Source: Leptolinea sp. UBA4782 (GTDB taxonomy: Bacteria; Chloroflexota; Anaerolineae; Anaerolineales; Anaerolineaceae). Taken from it: DNA of 35,446 nt. A model generated the notes under the pieces. It ran no database searches. It was given only the letters and a program-made list of their open reading frames with translations, and was not told the DNA's origin. This document shows positions 1-7,926 of the stretch, in pieces; position 1 is the stretch's first letter, and every line of letters starts with the position of its first letter. A program made the position numbers and the translations under genes. The stretch is from contig DHHC01000047.1 of NCBI GenBank assembly GCA_002403095.1, positions 1-35,446 on the forward strand, in the 5' to 3' direction.

Positions 1-48
1 CTCCGACTTTTGGGTCAGCCTCTTTGTTTTTCGTATGCAACAATAGGG

Positions 49-1641
49 TTAATCAGCCGGTGCTACGGTTTGTTTCTCCAGTGTCTCCGGCAGGACGCCG
101 GCCATCATCAGGCCCAGGTCTTCCACAGAAGTCGTGGCTGCATCCACAATCCCTACGATCTTTCCCTCGTAGATCACTGCAATCCGGTCTGAAAGAGCCC
201 TGATCTCATCCAGGTCTTCAGAGATGAGCATGGTTGCCGTGCCGCTGTCACGTTGTTCAAGCAGGCACTGGTGAATGTACTCACTGGCGCCGACATCTAC
301 TCCGCGTGTCGGCTGCGATGCGATCAGGACTGCTGGTTTGCGGGAGAGCTCCCGCGCCAGGATGAGTTTTTGTATGTTCCCACCGGACAGGTTCTTGAGA
401 GGCGTTTTATTCGAAGGAGTCTTCACATTGTACTGGTTTACCAGTTCAGTTGTGCGCTCATCGATCAGCTTAAAGTCCAGGAATGATCCGCGTGAATAGG
501 GCGGGCGGTTATGGTCCTGTAGGATGATATTATCTGCAACAGAAAAATCCTTGATAGCGCCCTCTTTCATGCGCTCCTCGGGAATGTAAGACTGCCCTGC
601 TGTGATATGGTGATTGGGAGAAGTATGGGTAACATCCTTACCATTGAGCAGGATCTTCCCCTCGCGGACAGGGCGCAACCCTGCCAGCGCTTCTGCCAGG
701 TCGCGCTGACCATTTCCAGAGACACCAGCCAGGCCCAGGATTTCTCCGCTGAAAAGCTCAAACGAGACCCCTTTTACTGCATCGCTGCCCCGGTCGCCCG
801 CCACAGACAGGTTCTCGACCACCAGGCGCGCATCCCCGGGTTTTTGGGGATTCTTGTTGTATTGCAAAATAACCGGACGTCCAACCATCATCTGGGCCAG
901 TTCGGTTTTGGTGACCCCGTCGTTGTTAAGCGTGCCAACCACTCTTCCGTCACGCAATACGGTAATGCGGTTGCTGATAGCGATCACCTCATGCAGTTTG
1001 TGGGTGATGAAGATCAGGGCATGCCCGTCATTGGCCATTTGTTTCAGGGTGCCGAAGAATTCATCCACTTCCTGCGGGGTGAGCACTGCTGTCGGTTCGT
1101 CCAGAATCAGCAGGTCGGCGCCGCGGTAAAGGGCTTTCAAGATCTCCACCCTTTGTTGTTCGCCGACTGCCAGCTGCCAGACATAAGACCGGGGGTCCAC
1201 CTTCAGCCGATATTTGTCGCTGATCTCCATCAATCGTTTTTCAACAACATCCAGGTCAAGCAATGGACCACGGGATGACTTCAATCCCAGGGCAACATTT
1301 TCTACCACGGTCAGGGAAGGAACCAGCATAAAATGCTGGTGGATCATCCCGATTCCAGCAGCAATGGCATCCTGGGGTGAGTGGAATGAGACTTCTTTGT
1401 CGTTAATATAGATTCTGCCTTCATTAGGGCGGTACAACCCGTAAAGCTGGCGCATCAAGGTGCTTTTTCCAGCGCCGTTTTCCCCTAACAGAGCATGAAT
1501 CTCACCGGAGTGCACATCAAAATCCACATGGTCATTGGCAAGCACCCCGGGAAATTTCTTAACAATCCCCTCCATACGCATTTCCTGAAGGTGGATCTGG
1601 TCCAAAAGTGATGGTTTGGTTTCGGTCATGTTCCTGTTCAT
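49..1641 (-). CDS. BMP-type (nucleoside/simple sugar) ABC transporter, duplicated ATP-binding protein
   Basis: Energises import of a nucleoside or simple sugar at the cytoplasmic face of the membrane. It is 530 aa with two ATPase halves. The first has a perfect Walker A (GENGAGKST), signature VGEQQRVEILKAL and Walker B LLILDEPTAVLTP. The second has a degenerate Walker A (GVSGNGQRD), signature LSGGNIQKLILAREL and a QPTRGVD Walker B region. One good and one degenerate site is the normal pattern of the RbsA/MglA/NupA class. It is the last gene of the minus-strand operon, about 100 bp after the BMP lipoprotein gene. ATG at 1641 has AAGG directly against it; ATG at 1629 (residue 5) lies 10 nt after AAGGA and may be the true start. 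The family call is firm; the substrate (nucleoside favoured by the BMP partner) is inferred. Confidence 0.95.
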   Translation of the reverse strand: MNRNMTETKPSLLDQIHLQEMRMEGIVKKFPGVLANDHVDFDVHSGEIHALLGENGAGKSTLMRQLYGLYRPNEGRIYINDKEVSFHSPQDAIAAGIGMIHQHFMLVPSLTVVENVALGLKSSRGPLLDLDVVEKRLMEISDKYRLKVDPRSYVWQLAVGEQQRVEILKALYRGADLLILDEPTAVLTPQEVDEFFGTLKQMANDGHALIFITHKLHEVIAISNRITVLRDGRVVGTLNNDGVTKTELAQMMVGRPVILQYNKNPQKPGDARLVVENLSVAGDRGSDAVKGVSFELFSGEILGLAGVSGNGQRDLAEALAGLRPVREGKILLNGKDVTHTSPNHHITAGQSYIPEERMKEGAIKDFSVADNIILQDHNRPPYSRGSFLDFKLIDERTTELVNQYNVKTPSNKTPLKNLSGGNIQKLILARELSRKPAVLIASQPTRGVDVGASEYIHQCLLEQRDSGTATMLISEDLDEIRALSDRIAVIYEGKIVGIVDAATTSVEDLGLMMAGVLPETLEKQTVAPAD

Positions 1642-1697
1642 CCTTATAGGCTACGCTTCCAGAAAGCTGCTGAATCCAGCAGGCGCTCTGGAAGGGT

Positions 1698-1729
1698 CCG
1701 GATGACCAGGTACAAGCCTGGTCATCCGG
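1698..1729 (-). promoter_or_regulatory. Stable hairpin between lipoprotein and ATPase genes
   Basis: A perfect 13 bp inverted repeat, CCGGATGACCAGG and its complement, with a 6-base loop. It sits between the BMP lipoprotein stop (1746) and the ATPase start. There is no T-run after it on the transcribed minus strand, so it is not a standard intrinsic terminator. In binding-protein operons such hairpins commonly protect the upstream mRNA 3' end, allowing excess binding protein; that role here is inference. Confidence 0.6.
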
Positions 1730-1745
1730 GTTGCGTTAAGGTAGA

Positions 1746-2837
1746 TTACTGTACAGGCCCCTTGAGCGGATCGATGGTTCCGTCCATGATACCTGCAATG
1801 GCTGCATCGACTGCAGCTTTGGCATCAGCGGGAACATCGATGCCCGGGTTGTATTGGATCACAAGCCCGCCGTTCTTGAAGGTAAGGGTATAGGATTTAT
1901 TGCCGAGTACTCCGGCCTGGCGGCTGGCGATCATATCCTTGATCACACCGGTCCAGTCATACACCTGGCTGGCAACCACAGTCTCGGGAGCCAGGGCTGT
2001 CTGGTCCCATTGGGTACCAAACCAGTATGCGCCGTTGTCCTTGGCAATACCGATTGCACCGACCACGGACTGGGATGAGCCGGTCAGCATATCGGCACCA
2101 GCCTGGATGTGGGTTTCAGCTGCGCTGGCCATGAGGGCTACGTCAGAGAATGAACCGGTATAGGTCTTCTGGACGGTTGCATTCGGGTTCTGCACGGTTG
2201 CGCCGGTGACAAAGCCGTCTACATACAGTTTGGCGTCGCCCGCTTCAACCGGTCCGCAGACGCCCATGATGCCGCTCTTTGACATAAAGGCTGCCAGTAC
2301 ACCCAGTGCATATCCACCTTCCTGGGCTTCAGCCTGGTAGGCAAATACATTGGTAATACCATCTGCCTGGAAGGTATCCAGGGAGGTGCCCCATGCAAAA
2401 CTGGTTTCGGGGAATTCAGGTGCGATCTGCTGCAGAGAGCTGCCGTACTGCGAACCGTGGGCAATCACCAGGTCAAAGCCCTGTGATGCATAGTCGCGGA
2501 CGGCGGAGGCGGCATCCGGCACGTTGAACATGCCTTCTGAGTAGGCGATTTCCATCTTTTCTGGACCGCCCATCTCTTCCTGGACAGCCAGCAAACCTTC
2601 ATACATGGACTGGCTAAAGGCAGCATCTGTGATGGAGCTCGGCATAACAATAGCCACCCGGAAGGGTTTCGCTTCTACAACTTCCGGGGTGGGGGTGATC
2701 ATGATCACTTCCGGCGTGCCGGCGACAATGCGGGTCACTTCAATTTCGACCGGCTGCTCAGGGGTAGAACCGCAAGCAGAAAGCAACAGTGTGAACACAA
2801 TAACCAGCAAACTTACCAACATACTTCCTTTTTTCAT
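1746..2837 (-). CDS. BMP-family substrate-binding lipoprotein
   Basis: Extracytoplasmic lipoprotein that captures the substrate of the adjacent ABC transporter. From the chosen start (ATG ending at 2837) it has a Lys-rich N-terminus, a hydrophobic segment and lipobox LLLSAC with Cys22. A short Thr/Pro/Glu-rich linker precedes the BMP/PnrA-type domain (VAIVMPSSITDAAFSQSMYEGL). An upstream in-frame ATG at 2849 is rejected because the ribosome binding site GGAGGAA lies inside those four codons, 5 nt from the ATG at 2837. Length 363 aa fits the family. Known BMP proteins bind purine nucleosides (PnrA, BmpA) or related ligands. Cotranscribed with the permeases upstream and the ATPase downstream. 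Confidence 0.93.
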   Translation of the reverse strand: MKKGSMLVSLLVIVFTLLLSACGSTPEQPVEIEVTRIVAGTPEVIMITPTPEVVEAKPFRVAIVMPSSITDAAFSQSMYEGLLAVQEEMGGPEKMEIAYSEGMFNVPDAASAVRDYASQGFDLVIAHGSQYGSSLQQIAPEFPETSFAWGTSLDTFQADGITNVFAYQAEAQEGGYALGVLAAFMSKSGIMGVCGPVEAGDAKLYVDGFVTGATVQNPNATVQKTYTGSFSDVALMASAAETHIQAGADMLTGSSQSVVGAIGIAKDNGAYWFGTQWDQTALAPETVVASQVYDWTGVIKDMIASRQAGVLGNKSYTLTFKNGGLVIQYNPGIDVPADAKAAVDAAIAGIMDGTIDPLKGPVQ

Positions 2838-2945
2838 TTCTTCCTCCATTGATCAATCGATTTGGTAAACGCTGAAAAACCGGGATCGTTCTCTCCTGTA
2901 CTCTTCCTGCACCTCCTTTCATCTCAGCTCATCGGCATTTGCCTG

Positions 2946-3878
2946 TTAGTTTTCACCTCGTTCAAAAATCTTCGTCAACGCTGCCGGTGCTGACACCCTC
3001 TTGACAGCAAAAGCCAGGGCGAAGATAGTGAGAACGTATGGCATCATCACTGCAAAGTCAGATGGGATGTTGATGCCTTTAACCTGGATCCACAACTGAA
3101 ATGCATTTACAAAACTGAACAGCAGCGACCCGAGTAAAACACCGGTTGGTTTCCATCCGCCAAAGTAAACCAGCGCCACTGCGATGAAGCCCATTCCGCT
3201 GGTGATGTTTTCCTGGAAAAGGTTGATCAGCGCGATTGAAAGAGATGCGCCTGCGATACCGGCCATCAACCCGCCCATGCTTACAGTTAGGTACCTGATG
3301 AGGGTAATATTGACACCAAGGGTGTCAGCTGCCTGGGGGTTCTGGCCAGCAGCCCGGATCTTCAGCCCCAACGTGGTCTTATTGAGGACAAAATTTGCGA
3401 TAGGCACCAGCAGGTAAGCAAAATAGACCAGCAGGTTGTGGTTGAAGAATGCTTCGCCAATGTACGGTATGTTCCCCAGCAGGGGAATTCTGACTGGGGG
3501 AAACCCTGATATGGAGATGGCGCCGCCCATGGTCAGCTTGAACAGCAGGGTGGACAACCCCAGCCCGAAAAGCTGCAGGCCGATGCCACTGATGCCCTGC
3601 TCGGCTTTGAGGGTGACCGATATGACTGCCATGAGCAAACCCATCAACAGGCCGGTGATGGCAGCCGCCAGCAATCCCAACCAGAGCGAACCGCTGGTCA
3701 TACCGACATAAAAGCCGGTGTATGCGCCCATAAGCATGATACCGTCAACCCCCAGGTTTAAGACGCCTGAAGCCTGGGAAAAGGACTCTCCAATTGAGGC
3801 ATACAGGTATGGCGTGGCCAGGCGGATGCCCGAGTATATAATGCCAAACAGGACTGGAAGGGTGAATAACTCAGCCAT
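2946..3878 (-). CDS. ABC transporter permease of the BMP system, second subunit
   Basis: Integral membrane subunit of the importer (BPD_transp_2 family, YufQ/NupC-like). At 310 aa it is nearly all hydrophobic helices, with the family sequence ASGVLNLGVDGIMLMGAYTGFY near residue 40 and AAGQNPQAADTLGVN in the cytoplasmic coupling loop near residue 180. Its ATG at 3878 overlaps the stop of the preceding permease by 8 bp, which implies translational coupling. A 108 bp gap separates it from the lipoprotein gene; that gap holds a strong SD-like AAAGGAGGT (2911-2919, minus strand) with no start codon near it. Confidence 0.93.
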   Translation of the reverse strand: MAELFTLPVLFGIIYSGIRLATPYLYASIGESFSQASGVLNLGVDGIMLMGAYTGFYVGMTSGSLWLGLLAAAITGLLMGLLMAVISVTLKAEQGISGIGLQLFGLGLSTLLFKLTMGGAISISGFPPVRIPLLGNIPYIGEAFFNHNLLVYFAYLLVPIANFVLNKTTLGLKIRAAGQNPQAADTLGVNITLIRYLTVSMGGLMAGIAGASLSIALINLFQENITSGMGFIAVALVYFGGWKPTGVLLGSLLFSFVNAFQLWIQVKGINIPSDFAVMMPYVLTIFALAFAVKRVSAPAALTKIFERGEN

Positions 3879-4950
3879 TGGAGAGCCTCCTGCGTGCGCG
3901 GTAACTGGACCAGATATCTGCGCTCACTACGAACAAGACGGTTAGACCCAGAATGGTATCGATCAAAGCAGACGGCACCTGAACTGCCCGCTGCATGCTC
4001 CTGCCCCCGACCAGGAATCCGCCAAATAGTATAGAAGCGGGGATGCTTCCAAGGGGATGCAGTTTACCAAAAAGGGCAGCCACGATACCGGAAAAACCGT
4101 ATCCCGCTGATAAGCCTTCCAGCATACGGTGGGATACCCCGGTCACTTCAACGGCGCCTGCCAGCCCGGCGAATGCGCCGCCGAGCATGAGTGACAGGGC
4201 CTGGTAAAACTGAACTGGAATACCGGCATACTTGGCGGCATCCGGATTCAACCCAACCGCCCGGATGCGATAGCCAATGCTGGTGCGCCAGAGAAAAATG
4301 TACACCAGTACAGCCATCACCAGGGCGATGATCGCACCCGAGTGAAGAAGTGTTTGCGGAACCAGCTTTGTCAGCCAGACTGCTTTGGGAAGCAGGGCAG
4401 ATTGTGCGATTTGCGTTCCGCGTTCAATTTCAGCCGGGTCAATCAAGGGACCGCGAAGCAGGTAGTTGGAGAGCTGGAGGGCGATGGCATTCATCATCAC
4501 CGTGCTGAGAATCTCATTTACCCCAAGCCTGGATTTTAAGATACCCGGTATACCGCCCCACACTCCCCCAGCCAGGATAGCTCCCAGGAAGGTGAGCGGG
4601 AGGATGATCATCCTTGGCAGGTTCGGGAAACCAACTGCAATGGCTGTGGCTGCCAGGGCGCCGACGATCAACTGTCCTTCACCGCCGATATTGATGATCC
4701 CGCCCCGGAAGGCGATACAGACCCCCAGGCCAACCAGGAGGAGCGGGGTGGCCTTCACAATTGTCTGCGTTAAACCGGATACACTGCCGAAAGCTCCCTG
4801 GAGAAGGGACCAGTAGGCAGTCAAGGGATTAACTTTAAAAATCAGCAGCAGCAATGCGCCTATGATGAGCGCCAACGGCACAGCAAGCAAGGGGAGCAGA
4901 GCGTCAAACGTCTTGTTCAGCAGTTCTTTGGCATTATGTTTCTCTTGCAT
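3871..4950 (-). CDS. ABC transporter permease of the BMP system, first subunit
   Basis: Partner permease (YufP/NupB-like, BPD_transp_2), 359 aa. The N-terminal helix is followed by repeated hydrophobic spans, the motif FRGGIINIGGEGQL near residue 85 and the coupling-loop motif RAVGLNPDAAKYAGI near residue 230, both typical of this subunit. It begins 58 bp after the GntR gene stop and overlaps the next permease by 8 bp. An AAAGGG stretch lies 11 nt upstream of the ATG. Together with the second permease it should form the heterodimeric membrane channel. Confidence 0.93.
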   Translation of the reverse strand: MQEKHNAKELLNKTFDALLPLLAVPLALIIGALLLLIFKVNPLTAYWSLLQGAFGSVSGLTQTIVKATPLLLVGLGVCIAFRGGIINIGGEGQLIVGALAATAIAVGFPNLPRMIILPLTFLGAILAGGVWGGIPGILKSRLGVNEILSTVMMNAIALQLSNYLLRGPLIDPAEIERGTQIAQSALLPKAVWLTKLVPQTLLHSGAIIALVMAVLVYIFLWRTSIGYRIRAVGLNPDAAKYAGIPVQFYQALSLMLGGAFAGLAGAVEVTGVSHRMLEGLSAGYGFSGIVAALFGKLHPLGSIPASILFGGFLVGGRSMQRAVQVPSALIDTILGLTVLFVVSADIWSSYRARRRLSNG

Positions 4951-5008
4951 GGGTCGTGCTACCCTTTCTGCGTCTAAGATTACTTTTAAGAATTGCTATC
5001 ATTCAGGC

Positions 5009-5743
5009 TTACTGACCGCGTGTTCTTACCAGCCTGAGAGTCAGCAGCCTGTCGTTGTATACATTCAAGCCTAAAACAACCGGATTCCCGTCGGTGGAGA
5101 AGAATATATCCTTAAAAAACATAAGTGGTTGGCCGATTGGAACTTTAAGGTACCTGGCATGCTGGTCTTCCGCCTGGATGCTGTGGATGTCCGAAGTCGA
5201 GTAACTGAGTTCGATCCCGCAGTTTTGCAGCAGGATGTCGTAAATGGAAAGGAGGGAGGTGGACTGGCTGTCAAGTTCTGCCAGCAGACCTTTCGGAATA
5301 AGATTCCGGGAGAGGATGACAGGTTTGTCATCCGCATAGAAAAGCCGCTGGAACTCCAGCAGCATGGTCCCGGGACAGATATCGAGATCGGCTGCCTGCT
5401 GCGGGGTGGAGGGAAGGGATCCAACCGAAAGAACTTCTGCCGAAGGTTTATAGCCGCTATCCTGTATCAGGCTGGGGAAGCTCCATAAGTTTTTCAGCTG
5501 GGAGGTAAACTCGAACACGCGCTTGTTGACGTATGTGCCGTCGCCATGCCTGCGGATGATCACACCTTCGTTCACCAGGGATTCCATTGCATTGCGCACG
5601 CTGCTGCGTGAAACACCAAACTCAACTGCCAGGGTTGTTTCGGAAGGAAGGCGGCTGCCTGCGTTGTATACCCCCTGCTGGATACGGCCGCGGATGATCT
5701 GGTTGATTTGCTCGATTATTGATTCAGTCTTTTTTAGTGCCAT
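5009..5743 (-). CDS. GntR family (HutC/UTRA) transcriptional regulator
   Basis: Ligand-responsive DNA-binding protein, probably the repressor of its own operon. Residues 10-70 are a GntR winged helix (SRLPSETTLAVEFGVSRSSV, then VNEGVIIRRHGDGTYV). Residues about 95-240 are a UTRA effector-binding domain (LLEFQRLFYADDKPVILSRN, then FFKDIFFSTDGNPVVLGLNVY). Length 244 aa is standard. It is the first gene of the ABC operon and is divergent from the dehydrogenase operon, so it could also act on that promoter. The SD is weak. The effector is unknown; a transported nucleoside or sugar derivative is the natural guess. Confidence 0.92.
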   Translation of the reverse strand: MALKKTESIIEQINQIIRGRIQQGVYNAGSRLPSETTLAVEFGVSRSSVRNAMESLVNEGVIIRRHGDGTYVNKRVFEFTSQLKNLWSFPSLIQDSGYKPSAEVLSVGSLPSTPQQAADLDICPGTMLLEFQRLFYADDKPVILSRNLIPKGLLAELDSQSTSLLSIYDILLQNCGIELSYSTSDIHSIQAEDQHARYLKVPIGQPLMFFKDIFFSTDGNPVVLGLNVYNDRLLTLRLVRTRGQ

Positions 5744-5781
5744 TGTTCACTTGAGCAAAGATCAGGATCGGGAAAACCGGT

Positions 5782-5796
5782 AGACGACTAACGTCT
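5782..5796. promoter_or_regulatory. Candidate operator of the GntR regulator
   Basis: Inverted repeat AGACG-ACTAA-CGTCT located just downstream of the predicted transcription start of the gntR-ABC operon, a position that would block elongation. It does not match the usual GT-N-TA-N-AC core of GntR proteins well, so the assignment rests on position and symmetry only. Confidence 0.35.
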
Positions 5797-5811
5797 TTCG
5801 TGTAGAACATC

Positions 5812-5840
5812 ATCATAGCAATTTTTTATGTCAGAGTCAA
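5812..5840 (-). promoter_or_regulatory. Sigma70-type promoter of the gntR-ABC operon
   Basis: Reading the minus strand, TTGACT (5840-5835), a 17 bp spacer, then TATGAT (5817-5812): one mismatch from consensus in each hexamer with optimal spacing. The predicted start near 5805 gives a leader of about 60 nt before the GntR ATG. Confidence 0.6.
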
Positions 5841-5907
5841 CTATGAATTTCTTCTTAAACCCATTTTCATCAATCCGCATAGTATAAGCTTTGTAGATAG
5901 ATGATGG

Positions 5908-5936
5908 TTGATTAATCGGGCAAATATGGTAATATT
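5908..5936 (+). promoter_or_regulatory. Possible promoter of the dehydrogenase operon
   Basis: TTGATT, 17 bp, AATATT, inside a strongly AT-rich stretch 47-75 bp before the E1alpha ATG. The -10 is poor (4 of 6); other AT-rich hexamers nearby (TATAAATAT) could serve instead. Confidence 0.3.
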
Positions 5937-5982
5937 AGTTATAAATATATAAAAAATTATCCCCCGTGGAGGGTTATATTGT

Positions 5983-6942
5983 ATGGAAAAAACTGAGTAC
6001 CTGGACCTGTATCACCAGATGGTGGTCATACGAAGGCTGGAAGAAAGCGCTGCAGAACTATACCAAAGCGGCAAGATTGGCGGATTTTTACACCTGTACG
6101 TCGGCCAGGAAGCAGTCAGCACCGGTTTGATCTCTGCCCGGCGTCCTGAGGACAGGGTGATTACCGCTTACCGCGACCATGGCGTAGCAATCAATGTTGG
6201 CATCAGTGCAAATCAAGTGATGGCAGAACTGCTTGGCAAGGCAACCGGCATTTCCAAAGGCAAAGGCGGTTCCATGCACATGGCTGATGTTACCAAGAAC
6301 TTCTGGGGCGGGCATGCCATTGTAGGCGCTCACCTGCCGCTGGCAGCCGGGCTGGCGCTGGGTGATGCATACCGCGACCAGAAGGCTGTGACGATCTGCA
6401 TGTTTGGCGATGGGGCTACCAATATTGGTTTCTTCCATGAGGCCTTAAACCTGTCAAAAGTCTGGAACCTGCCGGTAGTTTGGGTGTGTGAAAACAACAA
6501 GTACGGGATGGGAACCACCATTGACCGGGCTTCGGCAGTCTCCGAGATCCGGCGTAAAGCGGATGGGTACGAGATGAAAAACCAGGTTGTGGACGGTATG
6601 GATCTGCTGGCAGTACGGGAAACAGCCCTGCAGGTGTTTGATGAAGTGCGCAACGGCAGCGGTCCCCAGTTCCTGGAAATTGAGACCTACCGCTTCCGCG
6701 GGCATTCAATGGGCGACCCCGAACGCTACCGGCAGCAGGAAGAAGTAAAACAATGGCAGGAGAATGATCCCATCGGGATCTATCACCAGCACTTGATAAA
6801 GGATGGAATAGCCACTGAGGAAGAATTGCAGCAGGTTGTTAAGGATGCTGAGGCGGTTGTGAAAGCATCTGTTGCATTTGCTGAATCGAGCCCCGAGCCG
6901 GCTCCCGAAGAATTGTTTACTGATATTTACATGGAAGAGTAG
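5983..6942 (+). CDS. Pyruvate/acetoin-type dehydrogenase E1 component, alpha subunit
   Basis: Thiamin-diphosphate-dependent decarboxylase subunit that, with E1beta, decarboxylates a 2-oxoacid (or cleaves acetoin) and reductively acylates E2. At 319 aa it shows GKGGSMHM near residue 92 and the ThDP-binding motif GDGATNIGFFHEALN with a downstream NN near residues 141-170, followed by the phosphorylation-loop-like YRFRGHSMGDPERYR. GGAGGG lies 9 nt before the ATG. First of three tightly packed genes. Pyruvate dehydrogenase and acetoin dehydrogenase E1alpha cannot be told apart with confidence by eye; the N-terminus (LYHQMVVIRRLEESA) suits either. Confidence 0.92.
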   Translation: MEKTEYLDLYHQMVVIRRLEESAAELYQSGKIGGFLHLYVGQEAVSTGLISARRPEDRVITAYRDHGVAINVGISANQVMAELLGKATGISKGKGGSMHMADVTKNFWGGHAIVGAHLPLAAGLALGDAYRDQKAVTICMFGDGATNIGFFHEALNLSKVWNLPVVWVCENNKYGMGTTIDRASAVSEIRRKADGYEMKNQVVDGMDLLAVRETALQVFDEVRNGSGPQFLEIETYRFRGHSMGDPERYRQQEEVKQWQENDPIGIYHQHLIKDGIATEEELQQVVKDAEAVVKASVAFAESSPEPAPEELFTDIYMEE

Positions 6943-6954
6943 AGGAGCGCAATA

Positions 6955-7926
6955 ATGGCACGGATAACCATGCGAGAAGCCATCTCCCAGGCATTATGGG
7001 AGGAAATGGAAAGAGATCCGGATGTTTTTATTATGGGACAGGAGGTCGGGGTTTGGGGCGGAACATACGCTGTTACCAAGGGTTTTTATGACCACTTTGG
7101 TCCAAGGCGGGTACGCGATACCCCCATCTCGGAGAGCGCTATCGTAGGCGCGGCGATCGGATCTGCCCTGACAGGCCTCAGGCCGGTGGCTGAATTGATG
7201 ACCATCAACTTTGCCTTTGTGGCAATGGATCATATTGTTAATGAAGCAGCCAAGATTCATTATATGTTCGGCGGCCAGATGGTCCTGCCCCTGGTCATCC
7301 GCACAGTCGGCGGGGGAGGACGCCAATTGGGAGCCACCCATTCACAGACACCGGATGCAATCTTTGCCCATTTTCCGGGCTTGAAAGTCGTCTCCCCCGG
7401 CACTCCAGCAGATGCGAAAGGTCTCCTCAAAGCAGCCATCCGTTCGCAGGATCCGGTGATGTTCATCGAACATGCTACTCTGTACCAGATGCGTGGCGAA
7501 GTTCCCGAGGGTGATTACGTGGTGCCGATAGGAAAATCTATTGTACAGCGTCCCGGCAGGGATGTCACCATTGTCACCTACAGTAAAATGCTGGAAGTAT
7601 CCCTTAAGGCTGCAGATAAACTCTCGCAGGAAGGCATTGAAGCGGAGATAGTTGACCTGCGCACCTTGCGCCCGCTGGGTATGGAACCGGTAATCGAAAG
7701 TTTTAAGAAAACCAACCGGGCGGTTGTGGTCGAGGAAGGCTGGCCATCTTACGGTATCGGCGCAGAGATCTCCTCCCGGATTTACGAGCAGGCATTTGAT
7801 TATGTGGATGCTCCTGTAAAACGGGTAGCCCAGAAGGAAGTGCCCCTGCCGTACAACCGGACGCTCGAACAAATGGCGATACCCAATGCAGAGGACATAA
7901 TCGCGGCGGTCAAGGAGGTGTTGTAA
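6955..7926 (+). CDS. Pyruvate/acetoin-type dehydrogenase E1 component, beta subunit
   Basis: Second half of the heterotetrameric E1 (323 aa). An N-terminal pyrimidine-binding domain (ITMREAISQALWEEMERDPD, then GQEVGVWGG and DTPISESAIVGAAIGSALTG) is followed by the transketolase C-terminal domain (VTIVTYSKMLEVSLKAAD, VDLRTLRPLGMEPVIESFKKT, VVVEEGWPSYGIGAEI). GGAG lies 7 nt before the ATG and the gap after E1alpha is 12 bp. The stop codon overlaps the E2 start in a TAATG junction, so E1beta and E2 are translationally coupled. Product is firm at subunit level; the natural substrate is not decided by sequence inspection. Confidence 0.93.
   Translation: MARITMREAISQALWEEMERDPDVFIMGQEVGVWGGTYAVTKGFYDHFGPRRVRDTPISESAIVGAAIGSALTGLRPVAELMTINFAFVAMDHIVNEAAKIHYMFGGQMVLPLVIRTVGGGGRQLGATHSQTPDAIFAHFPGLKVVSPGTPADAKGLLKAAIRSQDPVMFIEHATLYQMRGEVPEGDYVVPIGKSIVQRPGRDVTIVTYSKMLEVSLKAADKLSQEGIEAEIVDLRTLRPLGMEPVIESFKKTNRAVVVEEGWPSYGIGAEISSRIYEQAFDYVDAPVKRVAQKEVPLPYNRTLEQMAIPNAEDIIAAVKEVL

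Noticed and set aside
607..1278. 223 aa plus-strand open frame
   Set aside because: Antisense shadow of the double ATPase gene.
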